Source of the DNA: Caulobacter vibrioides
GTDB taxonomy: Bacteria > Pseudomonadota > Alphaproteobacteria > Caulobacterales > Caulobacteraceae
Direction: 5' to 3'
Assembly (NCBI RefSeq): GCF_002310375.3
Contig: NZ_CP023315.3
Coordinates: 3,286,001 to 3,350,000, forward strand
Length of the DNA: 64,000 bases
The notes beneath the pieces were generated by a model, which saw nothing but the letters and a program-made list of their open reading frames with translations, was not told the origin of the DNA and made no database searches. Positions within the stretch are counted from its first letter, which is position 1; each line of letters starts with the position of its first letter. A program made the position numbers and the translations under genes. This document shows positions 44,414 through 53,754 of this stretch, piece by piece.

Positions 44414-46042
44414 TCAGTAGGTGGCGAGCTTGACCCGCAGGATCTGCGAGCCGCCGGTAAAGTTGAGGCCGTAGTCGGTCTGGTCGCCGTTCCACAGGCG
44501 GTCGAAGACCCATTGGCCGTTCTCGAAGTGGCCTTCCTCGACCCGCGCCATCATCATGGGTTTGCTGTCGGCCTTGGCGCGGCCGAACTCGACGCGGACA
44601 TGGCGGCCGGTGACCAGGAACTCGTCGGGCGAGAGCTGGGCGACAAGGCCGCCGCCCTCGGGGCCTTGCGGGCCCGCCGGGCGATCCTTCAGCCAGGTCC
44701 AGTCCGAGGCGCCGAACTGCCACTTGCCGTAGCGCAGGCTGACGCTCCAGGCGCCCATGGTCGTCGATTGCGCGGCGCGGTCATCGGGCTCGGCGCCGCC
44801 CCAGACCTTGCCCTCGAAGGACAGCCTGGCCCATTCGCGCGCCATCGGCGCCAGCAGGCGATAGTTGGCGGCGAAGGCCTCGATCGTCGCCTCGTCCACC
44901 TTGGCCGCGCCCAGCGGAAAGTTGGCGTAGCCGGTATAGTCCATGCCGAACGGCGACCAGCCGATCCCCTGCTTGCCCAGGGTGGAGAACACATAGCGGG
45001 CATAGGCCGGATCATTGCCGGTCTCGGCCACGAACAGGGCGTTGTTTGGCCGGGCGTAGTGCCCCAGCACCGCGTCGTACTTGACCGACTCCTTCATGTA
45101 GATGTCGGGCGCGATCAGGTCGATCGACGGGGCGGCGGCCTGCCAGACGCCAATGACGTTGTCGGTGGGCCCGCCGGCCGAATAGGTCTTGGGATCGCCC
45201 GGCTTGATCGGATCGCGCAGGGCGGCGTTGACGTACATCGGCAGCGGATAGACCGCCTTGCCGGCGGCGGCGACCTGGTCGACGAAGCGGCCGATATGCC
45301 AGGCGTGGAAGACCTCGTCGGCGTTCTTGCCGAAGGCCTGAGACCAGGTTCCCGGCTTGGCCCCGACCGCCTTGACCAGGGCGGCGGGCGCGGGGCCGTC
45401 GAACACCTTCTGAGCCGCCGGACCAAAGTCGCGGACCGTGCCGTAGGTGCCGGTCTCGTTCTCGACCTGGACCATGATCACGGTCTTCTGGGCCGAGTCC
45501 TTGGCCTTCAGATGGGTCATCAGGGCGACGAAGGCCTTGCGGTCGGCGTCCAGAGTCGACTTCGCCAGCGGCGACATCGAGTAGGAGCGCTCGCCGGTCT
45601 CCTTCTTCAGGCGCGGGAAGCGCTTGTCGTCCAGCTTGACCCACTCGGGCGCATAGGACGGCGAGGAGTTCTTCCAGGTGCCGAACCACAGCAGGACGAG
45701 GCGCACCTTGCGCTCGCGGGCCTGGGCCAGCAGCAGGTCGAGATAGGAAAAGTCGAACTGGCCCTCGACCGGTTCGATCTGCTCCCAGGCGATCGGAACC
45801 TGGACGGTGTTGGCCCCCATACGCTCGACGGCCGGCCAGACCTTGGGCATCTGCGAGGGCCAGGCGCTGGAATTGTTGACCTGGGCGCCCAGCATCAGAA
45901 AGGGCGCGCCGTCGACCAGGAGGGCGTGGCGGCCGTCCTTGGTGACAAGCTTGGGCATCGGCTGCTCAAGACCGGCGGCGACCGCGCCGCCCGCCAGGAG
46001 GACGCTCAGCGCGACCGCCGTCGCGAGGCGTGAAATCCCCAT
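44414..46042 (-). CDS. GH35 beta-galactosidase with DUF5597 domain (Bgl35A-like)
   Basis: 542 residues from the ATG at 46042 (GGAGGA six bases upstream), with a signal peptide. GH35 catalytic acids appear in [14 protein letters not shown] (acid/base) and [11 protein letters not shown] (nucleophile). The C-terminal DUF5597 domain (about residues 395-540) is the mark of the Bgl35A group, which removes galactose from xyloglucan oligosaccharides. With GH31 it forms a two-gene operon. A LacI-type operator lies 30 bases before the start and a further operator-promoter-terminator set beyond it. Confidence 0.9.
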   Translation of the reverse strand: MGISRLATAVALSVLLAGGAVAAGLEQPMPKLVTKDGRHALLVDGAPFLMLGAQVNNSSAWPSQMPKVWPAVERMGANTVQVPIAWEQIEPVEGQFDFSYLDLLLAQARERKVRLVLLWFGTWKNSSPSYAPEWVKLDDKRFPRLKKETGERSYSMSPLAKSTLDADRKAFVALMTHLKAKDSAQKTVIMVQVENETGTYGTVRDFGPAAQKVFDGPAPAALVKAVGAKPGTWSQAFGKNADEVFHAWHIGRFVDQVAAAGKAVYPLPMYVNAALRDPIKPGDPKTYSAGGPTDNVIGVWQAAAPSIDLIAPDIYMKESVKYDAVLGHYARPNNALFVAETGNDPAYARYVFSTLGKQGIGWSPFGMDYTGYANFPLGAAKVDEATIEAFAANYRLLAPMAREWARLSFEGKVWGGAEPDDRAAQSTTMGAWSVSLRYGKWQFGASDWTWLKDRPAGPQGPEGGGLVAQLSPDEFLVTGRHVRVEFGRAKADSKPMMMARVEEGHFENGQWVFDRLWNGDQTDYGLNFTGGSQILRVKLATY

Positions 46043-46071
46043 CGCTTCCTCCACTCATGGCGCGCTCTACT

Positions 46072-46085
46072 TGGTAGCGCTACCA
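46072..46085. promoter_or_regulatory. LacI-type operator of the GH35-GH31 operon
   Basis: TGGTAGCGCTACCA, a perfect 14-base palindrome with central CG, 30 bases before the GH35 start. It resembles, from memory, the xylose repressor (XylR) operator of C. crescentus, which would fit xylose as the product of GH31. It would block transcription from a promoter within 46086-46147. Confidence 0.65.
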
Positions 46086-46147
46086 GCTCTTGATGGACGA
46101 TCGCCGGGCTCTGAAGCGTCGGCAAGTCCGGGTTTTGCTCCCCAGTC

Positions 46148-46185
46148 AAAAAAATCCGCGCACCGTCGCAGGTGACGATGCGCGG
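46148..46185 (-). terminator. Strong terminator between halogenase and GH35
   Basis: Minus strand CCGCGCATCGTC-ACCTGC-GACGGTGCGCGG then A and TTTTTTT: a 12-base stem with one G-T pair. It lies 170 bases after the halogenase stop and 106 bases before the GH35 start. Confidence 0.88.
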
Positions 46186-46291
46186 GTCAGGACATCGCGC
46201 GGCCTCGGGGAAGAGGCGCCGCGCGAGGCGCTCGAAGGCCGGTGAGCCCCGTCTCGCGCCGCCGAACCGGTAGATGGCCCCGGCCCGACTA
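46148..46291 (-). ncRNA. Candidate small RNA or attenuated leader upstream of GH35
   Basis: On the minus strand a well-formed promoter (46299-46326) is followed about 110 bases later by a perfect terminator (46148-46185). The intervening RNA is GC-rich with self-complementary parts (GGCCGGGGCC; CGAGCGCC...GGCGCCTC...GAGGCCGCGCG) and has no ribosome site. Either it is a separate RNA, or the terminator also ends the halogenase transcript and the promoter gives an attenuated leader for GH35-GH31. Confidence 0.4.
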
Positions 46292-46298
46292 GACAGAA

Positions 46299-46347
46299 AC
46301 TATAATCATATAATTCAGACCAGCAAGCGGATTTGATAGCGTTGTCA
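46299..46347 (-). promoter_or_regulatory. Operator-promoter set, near copy of the TonB receptor promoter
   Basis: Minus strand: operator TGATAGCGTTGTC... read on the plus strand as TGATAGCGTTGTCA (46334-46347), seven bases, then -35 TTGCTG (46321-46326), a 16-base spacer and -10 TATAGT (46299-46304). Operator, spacer and -10 align with those at 51058-51107 with one base of indel. Confidence 0.6.
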
Positions 46348-46354
46348 CACCGGT

Positions 46355-47866
46355 TCAGGGCGGCGGCGCCCGGCAGAAGCGGTCGATGAACGCGGCGTGT
46401 GACGGCAGCGCCTCGGCGGCCTGCCGCACGGCCTCGCGACGCCGGCGCATGCCGTCCGCAAGCTCGGCCAGCGAGATCGCATCGGCGCGCGGATCGTGCG
46501 CCTCGGGCACGATGTCCTGCCCCAGATAGATGGCCAGCCAGCTGGGCTCGAGGAACGACTCGTCGGTCTTCAGCAGCGCCTCGCCGGTGCGCCGGAACCG
46601 CTGCAGTTGCTCCTTCAGGGCGTCCGGCGGATCGATGCTGCGAACATGCCGCCAGAACGGCGTGTCGTCACGCTGGGCGGTCACATAGTGCAGCACGATG
46701 AAGTCGCGGATGTGGTCGATCTCGGCGGCGCTGAGCGCGTTGAAGACCTCGGCGCGCCTGGGGTCGAAATCGCGGTCGGGGAAGTGCTCGATCAGCCGGC
46801 CGATGGCGTTCTGGATCAGGTGGATGCTGGTGCTTTCCAGCGGCTCGATGAAGCCGGACGACAGGCCCACGGCCACGACGTTGCGGTTCCAGATCTTGCG
46901 GCGGCGGCCGGTGACGAAGCGCAAGGGTCGGGGCGTATCCAGGGCCTTGCCGTCCAGCTTGGAGAGCAGGGTCGCGGCGGCCTCGTCTTCCGACGTGAAG
47001 GCGTCGCAGAAGACATAGCCGTTGCCGGTGCGATGCTGCAGCGGAATGCGCCAGCGCCAGCCGGCCGCATCGGCGCTGGCGGTCGTGTAGGGGGTCAGTT
47101 CGCCGACGCGCGAGGACGGAACGGCCAGGGCGCGGTTGACCGGCAGCCAGTGCGACCAGTCCTCATAGCCGGTCCCCAGCGCCTCCTCGATCAGGAGGCC
47201 CCGAAAGCCCGAGCAGTCGATGAAGAGATCACCCTCCAGCCGGCGGCCGTCTTCCAGCACCACCGCCTCGACGAAGCCGTCGCCGCCGCGCAGCTCGACC
47301 TTGGCGATCTTGCCCTCGGTGCGCGTGACGCCGCGCGCCTCGGCGTAGCCGCGCAGGTAGCGCGCGTAGAGCCCGGCGTCGAACTGGAAGGCGTAGGCAT
47401 AGTTCGAATAGACCGATCGCGGATCGGGGACCGGCGGGCGAAAGCGGTTCAGCGCCGCCATCTGGGTGGTCAGGGAATAGGCCTCGTGGCTGGTCGGATC
47501 GCCCGCCGCCCGCAGGCGTCGCCAGTGATGATGCGGCGAGACGCCGTCGATCTTGGGCCCATAGTCGCCAAAGCCGTGGAACCAGCGCGAGCCCTGAACC
47601 CGCCAGTCCTCAAAGGCGATACCCAGCTTGAACGTCGCCTGGGTGGCCTTGATGAAGTCGATCTCGTCGATACCGAGCACGGCGTTGAAATTGCGGATCG
47701 GCGGGATCGTCGCCTCCCCCACCCCGACCGTGCCGATGGCCTCGGACTCGACCAGCTCGATCGCGGCGGGCTGATGCTCGAGGAAGCGCGCCAGCGCGGC
47801 CGCGGTCATCCAGCCAGCCGTGCCGCCGCCGACGATCACCACCTTGCGTATGCGCCTGTCGTTCAT
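46355..47866 (-). CDS. Flavin-dependent tryptophan-halogenase family protein
   Basis: 503 residues. FAD-binding VVIVGGGTAGWMTAAALA at the N-terminus, the catalytic Lys in QATFKLGIAFEDW (PrnA Lys79 position), and the halogenase WxWxIP motif as WRWRIPL. These features place it in the flavin-dependent halogenase superfamily, and many Caulobacter and Xanthomonas glycan loci carry one beside a TonB receptor with no known halogenation. It sits directly downstream of the receptor gene, separated by a family B repeat. Substrate unknown; true halogenation is not implied. Confidence 0.85.
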   Translation of the reverse strand: MNDRRIRKVVIVGGGTAGWMTAAALARFLEHQPAAIELVESEAIGTVGVGEATIPPIRNFNAVLGIDEIDFIKATQATFKLGIAFEDWRVQGSRWFHGFGDYGPKIDGVSPHHHWRRLRAAGDPTSHEAYSLTTQMAALNRFRPPVPDPRSVYSNYAYAFQFDAGLYARYLRGYAEARGVTRTEGKIAKVELRGGDGFVEAVVLEDGRRLEGDLFIDCSGFRGLLIEEALGTGYEDWSHWLPVNRALAVPSSRVGELTPYTTASADAAGWRWRIPLQHRTGNGYVFCDAFTSEDEAAATLLSKLDGKALDTPRPLRFVTGRRRKIWNRNVVAVGLSSGFIEPLESTSIHLIQNAIGRLIEHFPDRDFDPRRAEVFNALSAAEIDHIRDFIVLHYVTAQRDDTPFWRHVRSIDPPDALKEQLQRFRRTGEALLKTDESFLEPSWLAIYLGQDIVPEAHDPRADAISLAELADGMRRRREAVRQAAEALPSHAAFIDRFCRAPPP

Positions 47867-47896
47867 GCGGTTTCCGCCCTCGCCATCTTACAGCGC

Positions 47897-48000
47897 GTCA
47901 TCCCGGCCGGAGCGCAGCGCAGAGCCGGGACCCAGGGGATGACGAAGCGCCGTGCGGGCGGCCCCTGGGTCCCGGATCGCGCAAGCGCGTCCGGGATGAC
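47897..48000. repeat. Mosaic palindromic repeat (family B, copy 6)
   Basis: Left arm GTCATCCCGGCCGGAGCGCA + GCGCAGAGCCGGGACCCAGG; right arm CCCCTGGGTCCCGGATCGCG + CAAGCGCGTCCGGGATGAC. Only five bases separate it from the TonB receptor stop codon. Confidence 0.9.
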
Positions 48001-48005
48001 ACGCG

Positions 48006-50966
48006 TTAGAACGTGTAGCGGATCTGGGCGTTGAAGCGCCGGCCGGTGACGAACCAGGCGCGGCCCTTCATGCCGATGTTCTGCTGCATCAGCTGCTTGT
48101 AGGTGCTGTCGGTCAGGTTCTGGGCCTCGATCCCCAGGGTGATCTTGGGGGTGACCTTGTAGAACAGCGAGCCGTCCAGCTGGCCGTAGTCATCGGCCCA
48201 GGTCGGCAGGGCCCAGCGCTGGTCGTAGCCGTTGGTGGCCTTGTTGAAGCCGTTGCCGCCGTTGGTGCCGTTGACGTTCACCGCCTGCAGGTACTTGGAG
48301 CGCCAGTTATAGGCCAGGCGCGCCGAGACCTTACCCTTCTCGTACATCAGGGCCAGGTTGTAGCTGTTCTTGGACAGGTAGGTCAGCGGCAGGGTGCTGA
48401 AGGTCGAACCGTCCGTGTCGACGCCGAACGTGTTCTGCACATAGGTCGTCAGCTGGCTGGTCGTGGCGTTCTGCGGGTTGCCGTACAGCGTCTGATCGCT
48501 GTCGACATAGGTGTAGTTGGCCTGCACGCCAAAGCCGCTCAGCCAGCCCGGCAGGAAGTCGAAGAACTGGCTGTAGGCGATCTCGAAGCCCTTGGCCGTG
48601 CCCTTGGCGCCGTTGACCGGCGCCGTCGTGGCGAACGGATAGACCGTCCCGTTCGTGGCCGCATAGGGCACGTTGTAGAGGGCGTTGGTCACGACGTCCT
48701 TCAGGTCCTTGTAGAAGACCGCGGCCGTCAGCGAGCCGGTGGGGGCGAAGTACCATTCCAGCGTGGCGTCATACTGGTTGGACTGGGTCGGCTTCAGGTA
48801 TGGATTGCCCGAACCGTTGCCCGTCAGGTCGGCCACGGCGTTGGGGCCCGAGCCGGTGATGCCCACGCTCAGCGTCGTATAGGCCTGCAGCTGGCTGTAG
48901 TCCGGACGCGCGATCGCCTTGGCCGCCGCGAAGCGGGCCTGCAGCGTGTCGGTGAGCTTTACGCGCAGGTTCAGGCTGGGCAGCACGTTGGTGTAGTCGT
49001 TGTGATACGTGCCCTCGGTCGTGGTCGCGGTGAAGATCGGGATCTTGCCGGCCGGGATGCTGGGATCGACGGCCGGGGTGGCGGCGCCGACGAACGAGCC
49101 GATCGCCTGCGAGCGCGTCTTGACCACGCGGACGCCGACATTGCCGTCGATCGGATACTTGGCCTGATCCCAGCCGAAGCGCAGCATCGCATAGCCGGTG
49201 TAGGTGTTCTCCGACTGCTCGTTGATCGCGCCCGGCCCGAAGGTCGCCGGCGACCAGGTGTAGGCCTGGTCATAGATGCTGTTCTGGGCGCGGAACTTGT
49301 GCAGGGTCTGGTAGCTAGCCGGCCAGCCGGTCGCCAGCTCGAGAGCCGGGAACACCACCGCCGACGGCAGCGTGGCGCCGCCGTTGAAGAAGTTGGGGAA
49401 GTCGTAGGTGGTGGTCGGGGCCTTGTAGGTCCCCACCGAGGCCAGGCTGTTCATGTACCAGCCCAGCATCCAGGTCTGGCTGACGGCCTGCCAGTTGTAG
49501 GGCGTGTTCTTGTTCAGCGCTGAGCGATCGGTGTAGCGGGCGCCGAAGCGCAGCGACTGCAGCACGTCGCTGTCGAACTTGTACTCGACATCCCCGCGCC
49601 AGGCCCACTCCTTGCCGACGCTTTCGTCGAAGTGGTCCATGGTGAACGCCCAATAGTAGTTGTTGGGGTTCGTCATGAAGGTCTTGTCGACCCCGATGGT
49701 CGGCAGCGAGCCGGTCAGGTCGATGGTCTGCGACGGGATCAAAAGCCCGGTGGCGACCGTCGAGTCGAAGCCCTTGGTCGTACCGCGCACGTACTGCACG
49801 TCGGTCTTGATGGTCAGCTTGTCGTCGGGCGTGAACTGCGCCGACCAGGCGAAATCGGTCGTCACCGACTTGCGGTTGGCGGTGCGGACGTCGTCGTTGA
49901 ACGGCATGCCGCCGTCCGCCGGATCAGACAGCACGCCCGAGGTCAGGACGCCCTTGTCGTCATACTTGCCGTTGGCGACGACCACGTTCCCGGGATTGCC
50001 GATCTGGGAGAAGATCGCGAACTCGCCCCAGTCCATCTTGTAGTCGCTGCGGAAGCCCGTGAGGCTGGTCTGGAACTTGTCGTTCGGCTTCCACTGCAGG
50101 GCGCCGTACAGGCCAAGGCGCCGGCGGTCGAAGTCCAGCGTGCGCCATTGCAGGCCGTTGGGCAGCCACACGGTCTTGCCGGTGGTGTTCCAGGTGTTGC
50201 TGGCGTCCTGCGTCGAGGGCAGGTGCGGGAAATAGGCTTCCTGCTGGATCGCGTCGGTGCGGGTGTGGCTTTCGGAATAGGCCACGTCGAACAGGGCGCC
50301 GAACTGGCCAAGGCTGGTGTCCCAGCGGTTGGACAGCAGCAGCGAGCCTGACGGCTTGGCCTTGCCCTTCGACAGCTCGCCATAGCCCAGCGAGGCCGAG
50401 GCCCCGATCTTCAGACCCGGGAAGTTGAACGGCATCTGCGTGCGCAGGTTCACCAGGCCGCCGATGGCGCCTTCGATCTGCTCGGCCGAGGGGTTCTTGT
50501 AGATGTCGACGCCGGCCATCAGTTCGGGCGGCACGTCCTCGAACGACAGCGCGCGGCCGCCGTTGGCGGTGAAGCTGTCGCGGCCGTTCAGTTCCGAGCG
50601 GACATAGGTCAGGCCCCGGATGTTGACGCCCGAGCCCTCGACCGAGAAGTGCTCGGGATCGCCGCGGGACATGGTGTGGTCGATGGTGACGCCGACGACG
50701 CGCTGCAGCGCCTCGGTGACCGAACGATCGGGCAGCTTGCCGATGTCGTCGGCGCTGATGCCGTCGATGATCTCGGACGCGTTCTGCTTGATCTTCTGGG
50801 CCGACTGGATGGCCGCGCGCTGGCCGGTGACGACCACCGCCTCGACCGAGGTGTCATCCTGCCCCTTCTGCTGCGCGAGCGCCGCGGTCGGCGCGACGAG
50901 GCACAGCACCAGCGCGGACGCGCCGGCGAACATGAACTTCCGATGTGACGAATCATGGCGCTGCAT
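48006..50966 (-). CDS. TonB-dependent receptor, Xanthomonas/Caulobacter type
   Basis: 986 residues with a signal peptide cleaved near ALA-QQ (about residue 31). A TonB box-like VEAVVVTGQR is followed by the plug (IDGISADDIGKLPDRSVTEA, GSGVNIRGL, SELNGRD) and a 22-strand barrel ending in the outer-membrane signature FNAQIRYTF. It would import xyloglucan-derived oligosaccharides through the outer membrane with energy from TonB. It has a LacI-operator promoter 92 bases upstream and leads the halogenase gene. Divergent from the dgoK operon, which shares the operator region. Confidence 0.93.
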   Translation of the reverse strand: MQRHDSSHRKFMFAGASALVLCLVAPTAALAQQKGQDDTSVEAVVVTGQRAAIQSAQKIKQNASEIIDGISADDIGKLPDRSVTEALQRVVGVTIDHTMSRGDPEHFSVEGSGVNIRGLTYVRSELNGRDSFTANGGRALSFEDVPPELMAGVDIYKNPSAEQIEGAIGGLVNLRTQMPFNFPGLKIGASASLGYGELSKGKAKPSGSLLLSNRWDTSLGQFGALFDVAYSESHTRTDAIQQEAYFPHLPSTQDASNTWNTTGKTVWLPNGLQWRTLDFDRRRLGLYGALQWKPNDKFQTSLTGFRSDYKMDWGEFAIFSQIGNPGNVVVANGKYDDKGVLTSGVLSDPADGGMPFNDDVRTANRKSVTTDFAWSAQFTPDDKLTIKTDVQYVRGTTKGFDSTVATGLLIPSQTIDLTGSLPTIGVDKTFMTNPNNYYWAFTMDHFDESVGKEWAWRGDVEYKFDSDVLQSLRFGARYTDRSALNKNTPYNWQAVSQTWMLGWYMNSLASVGTYKAPTTTYDFPNFFNGGATLPSAVVFPALELATGWPASYQTLHKFRAQNSIYDQAYTWSPATFGPGAINEQSENTYTGYAMLRFGWDQAKYPIDGNVGVRVVKTRSQAIGSFVGAATPAVDPSIPAGKIPIFTATTTEGTYHNDYTNVLPSLNLRVKLTDTLQARFAAAKAIARPDYSQLQAYTTLSVGITGSGPNAVADLTGNGSGNPYLKPTQSNQYDATLEWYFAPTGSLTAAVFYKDLKDVVTNALYNVPYAATNGTVYPFATTAPVNGAKGTAKGFEIAYSQFFDFLPGWLSGFGVQANYTYVDSDQTLYGNPQNATTSQLTTYVQNTFGVDTDGSTFSTLPLTYLSKNSYNLALMYEKGKVSARLAYNWRSKYLQAVNVNGTNGGNGFNKATNGYDQRWALPTWADDYGQLDGSLFYKVTPKITLGIEAQNLTDSTYKQLMQQNIGMKGRAWFVTGRRFNAQIRYTF

Positions 50967-51057
50967 GGCCGTTCCCTTCCCCCTGTCAGGAGCCGTCCCG
51001 GTCCATTCTTGGGTGACCGGTGACGTGCGGCCCTTCGCCGCTGCTCGATGATGGGAA

Positions 51058-51107
51058 GCTATAATCGTATAATTGATACCTTCAAGCCGAATTTGATAGC
51101 GCTATCA
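51058..51107 (-). promoter_or_regulatory. LacI-operator promoter of the TonB receptor
   Basis: Operator TGATAGCGCTATCA (51094-51107, perfect palindrome), then on the minus strand -35 TTGAAG (51080-51085), 16 bases and -10 TATAGC (51058-51063). The remaining 51108-51303 contains the divergent dgoK promoter, including an AT-rich ATATTATATTATAA stretch near 51227-51240. Confidence 0.65.
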
Positions 51108-51303
51108 TTTCGCGGCTCACCCAGCGCCGTTTTTGCCACCTTGCGCCCCTGACACCGGTCGCTTTCGAGCTACAGGGAGATCCATCCGGTCACCCTTGGA
51201 GGCGGCGGCCTCGATTGCTGACCCCAATATTATATTATAAACGAGCGGCGATAGACTTCCCGCTTGGCGCTTTCAGTCGGGCCGTGAGACTGGAATCGGC
51301 CTG

Positions 51304-52224
51304 ATGGACCAGAGCATCGTGATTGTCGGCGACTGGGGCGGCACGCGCCTGCGCCTGTGGCTGCGCCAGGGCAAGAGCGTGATCCATCGCCGCGACGGTC
51401 CCGGCGTGACGGCGCTGACCGACAGCCCGGAAAAGACGTTCCTGGACCTGGTGGGCGACTGGCGCGAGGCGCAGCCCGACTACGCGATCCTGTGCGGCAT
51501 GGTGGGATCACGGATGGGCTGGATCGAAGCGCCCTATGCGCCCTGCCCGGCCACGGCGGCCGAGGTCGCCGCGCGCACCGTGCGCCTTGAGGCCCAGGGC
51601 TTGCCCGTGCGCATTGCGCCGGGCCTGTCCTGCGTCAACCCGCTGGGCGGACCCGACGTGATGCGGGGCGAGGAGACGCAAGTCTTCGGCGCGCTATCCC
51701 TGGACGCAGGCCTCCGGTCGGGCCGCCACCTGCTGGTGCTGCCGGGCACGCACAACAAGTGGGTGGTGGTCGAGGACGGCCGGATCGTCACCTTCCTGAC
51801 CGCGCCGATCGGCGAGACCTTCGCCCTGCTCAAGACGCACTCCACCTTGGGCGCGGGCGGCGGAAGCCTGGCCGAGGGCTCGCGCTTGGGCTTCGCCCAG
51901 GGCCTGGTCCGCATCGCCGAGCAGGGCGCGGGGCGCCTGACCCACCTGATGTTCGAGACCCGCGCCCGCCAGCTGTTGCAGGCGATGACGCCCGCCGACG
52001 CCATGGGCTTCCTGTCGGGCCTGCTGATCGGCGCGGACGTGGCGGCGGCGCGGGACTGGTTCGGACCGATGCAGACCGTGACGGTGATCGGCGACGGCCC
52101 GCTGGCGGCGCTGTATGTCCAGGCCCTGGCCGCCGCCGGCGTCACGGCGTCTGTCGTCGACGGCGACGCCGCGGTGCTGGCGGGCCTTTCGATGATCACC
52201 CGACACCAGGAGGCCTCGTCGTGA
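51304..52224 (+). CDS. dgoK: 2-dehydro-3-deoxygalactonokinase
   Basis: 306 residues. It phosphorylates 2-keto-3-deoxy-D-galactonate at the 6-position with ATP, a step of the De Ley-Doudoroff galactose pathway. The actin-fold phosphate loop is at the N-terminus (IVIVGDWGGTRLRLWL), followed by CGMVGSRMGW and LLVLPGTHNKWVVVEDG, all typical of DgoK. Its stop overlaps the GTG of dgoA (GTGA). Divergent from the TonB receptor gene, so galactose uptake and catabolism can share the operator at 51094. Confidence 0.92.
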   Translation: MDQSIVIVGDWGGTRLRLWLRQGKSVIHRRDGPGVTALTDSPEKTFLDLVGDWREAQPDYAILCGMVGSRMGWIEAPYAPCPATAAEVAARTVRLEAQGLPVRIAPGLSCVNPLGGPDVMRGEETQVFGALSLDAGLRSGRHLLVLPGTHNKWVVVEDGRIVTFLTAPIGETFALLKTHSTLGAGGGSLAEGSRLGFAQGLVRIAEQGAGRLTHLMFETRARQLLQAMTPADAMGFLSGLLIGADVAAARDWFGPMQTVTVIGDGPLAALYVQALAAAGVTASVVDGDAAVLAGLSMITRHQEASS

Positions 52225-52829
52225 GCGCTGCTCCCCCGCCGCCCATCGTCGCCATCCTGCGGGGCGTGAAGCCCGACGAGGTGGTCGATATCGCCGCCGC
52301 CCTGGTCGGCGCGGGCGTCGGCGCGATCGAGGTGCCGCTCAACTCGCCCGATCCGCTGGAGAGCATCCGCCGGCTGTGCAAGGCCTTCGGCGACCAGGCC
52401 CTGTGCGGCGCCGGCACCGTGCTGACGACCGACGCGGTCGAGGCGGTGGCGCAGGCGGGCGGCAAGCTGATCGTCACCCCCAACACCGACCCCGCCGTGA
52501 TCGCCCATGCGGTGGCGATGGGCCTGACGGTGATGCCCGGCTTCGCCACGCCCACCGAGGCGTTCGCGGCCATCCAGGCCGGCGCGCGCGCCCTGAAGCT
52601 GTTTCCGGCCGGGACCTTCGGGCCGGGACACCTCAAGGCGGTCAAGGACGTCCTGCCCCGCGACGTGGCCGTCTACGCCGTGGGCGGGGTGGGCGCGGGT
52701 AATCTGGACGCCTGGCGGGCGGTCGGCGTCGACGGGATCGGTGTCGGCGGCGAGCTCTATCGCCCGGGCGATCGCGCCGCCGACGTGGCCGAACGCGCCG
52801 CGCGCCTCGTGGCCGCCTGGCGTGGCTGA
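52221..52829 (+). CDS. dgoA: 2-dehydro-3-deoxy-6-phosphogalactonate aldolase
   Basis: 202 residues from the GTG at 52221, with AGGAGG eight bases upstream and overlapping the dgoK stop. It splits 2-keto-3-deoxy-6-phosphogalactonate into pyruvate and glyceraldehyde 3-phosphate. KDPG-aldolase fold marks: IVAILRGVKPDE, GAIEVPLNSPDPLESI, CGAGTVLTTD, VTPNTDP, and the Schiff-base Lys in ARALKLFPAG. SP in place of the glucose-type residue in VPLNSP favours the phosphogalactonate subgroup. Confidence 0.93.
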   Translation: MSAAPPPPIVAILRGVKPDEVVDIAAALVGAGVGAIEVPLNSPDPLESIRRLCKAFGDQALCGAGTVLTTDAVEAVAQAGGKLIVTPNTDPAVIAHAVAMGLTVMPGFATPTEAFAAIQAGARALKLFPAGTFGPGHLKAVKDVLPRDVAVYAVGGVGAGNLDAWRAVGVDGIGVGGELYRPGDRAADVAERAARLVAAWRG

Positions 52830-52991
52830 GGCCTTTTCGCGGCGCGGGCTGGCGTCCGGCCCGAACACGCTTGCCGAACGCCACGGTCGCGGCTGTATTC
52901 ATCCCAACCGTCCCGTTGCGGACGGAGCAAACCAAGGTACACAGCGGCGAGCGCCCTTTCGCCTCGCCGTCGCAGGAAAGAAGAGCCGCAG

Positions 52992-53720
52992 ATGCGCACT
53001 CAGCCCGGCCTGAGTTTGACCTATGGCCTGGTCGAGCAACTCGGTCAGGCCATCGTGACCGGCGAGTACGCCAACGGCGGCTTTCCCACCGAAGGCGAAC
53101 TCTCCAAGCAGTTCGGCGCCAGCCGCACGGTGACGCGCGAGGCGGTGAAGATGCTCACCGCCAAGGGCCTGCTCAGCGCCCGCCCCCGCCACGGCACGGT
53201 GGTGGAGCCCGAGGCCGAGTGGAACATGCTCGACCCCGACGTCCTGCGCTGGCTGCTGGAACGCAAGTTCTCGCTGCGCTTGCTGGCCGACTTCACCGAG
53301 ATGCGCATGGGCATCGAGCCCACCGCAGCGGCCCTGGCGGCGCGGCACGCCGACGAGGCCGGGCTGGAGGAGATCCGCAAGGGCCTGCGCCGGATGAAGG
53401 CCGCCGCCGAGGGCGAGGACGATCCGCTGTCGGCCGACATCGCCTTCCACATCGCGATCCTCAACGCGACCAAGAACCCGTTCTATCGCGAGCTGCACGA
53501 GCTGGTGAACACCGCCCTGCGGATCTCGATCCGCTTCACCAACCGGATCAAGGGGCGGACGGCCTCGATCCCCTCGCACGAGGCCGTGGCCAATGCGATC
53601 ATCGCCCGCGACGCCGATCGCGCCGCGGCGGTGATGCGCGAGATCATCGTCGATGTGCTGGACCTGATCCGCGCCGCCTCGCCGGCCACCGAGAGTGAGC
53701 GGGCCCGCCGGGACGCCTGA
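52992..53720 (+). CDS. GntR/FadR-family regulator (FCD domain), DgoR-like
   Basis: 242 residues. N-terminal winged HTH (about residues 5-72: GEYANGGFPTEGELSKQFGA, SRTVTREAVKMLTAKGLLSA) and a helical FCD ligand domain (about 85-225) with metal/ligand His in ADIAFHIAIL and SHEAVANAI. Its place after dgoK-dgoA suggests it senses galactonate or a related sugar acid and represses this operon, as DgoR does in enteric bacteria; the operator was not identified. Confidence 0.9.
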   Translation: MRTQPGLSLTYGLVEQLGQAIVTGEYANGGFPTEGELSKQFGASRTVTREAVKMLTAKGLLSARPRHGTVVEPEAEWNMLDPDVLRWLLERKFSLRLLADFTEMRMGIEPTAAALAARHADEAGLEEIRKGLRRMKAAAEGEDDPLSADIAFHIAILNATKNPFYRELHELVNTALRISIRFTNRIKGRTASIPSHEAVANAIIARDADRAAAVMREIIVDVLDLIRAASPATESERARRDA

Positions 53721-53754
53721 ACGGGCTTGCGCGCCGGCAAACGACGCGCCAGCA

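Noticed and set aside
41886..44420. 844-codon plus-strand frame opposite GH31
   Set aside because: Antisense shadow; all GH31 motifs lie on the minus strand.
44403..44723. N-terminal extension of GH31 into the GH35 gene
   Set aside because: It removes the signal peptide from the N-terminus and lies within the coding region of GH35; the ATG at 44402 gives a normal start.
46086..46290. Open frame on the minus strand through the GH35 leader
   Set aside because: No start codon with a ribosome site, and it runs through a strong terminator and an operator.
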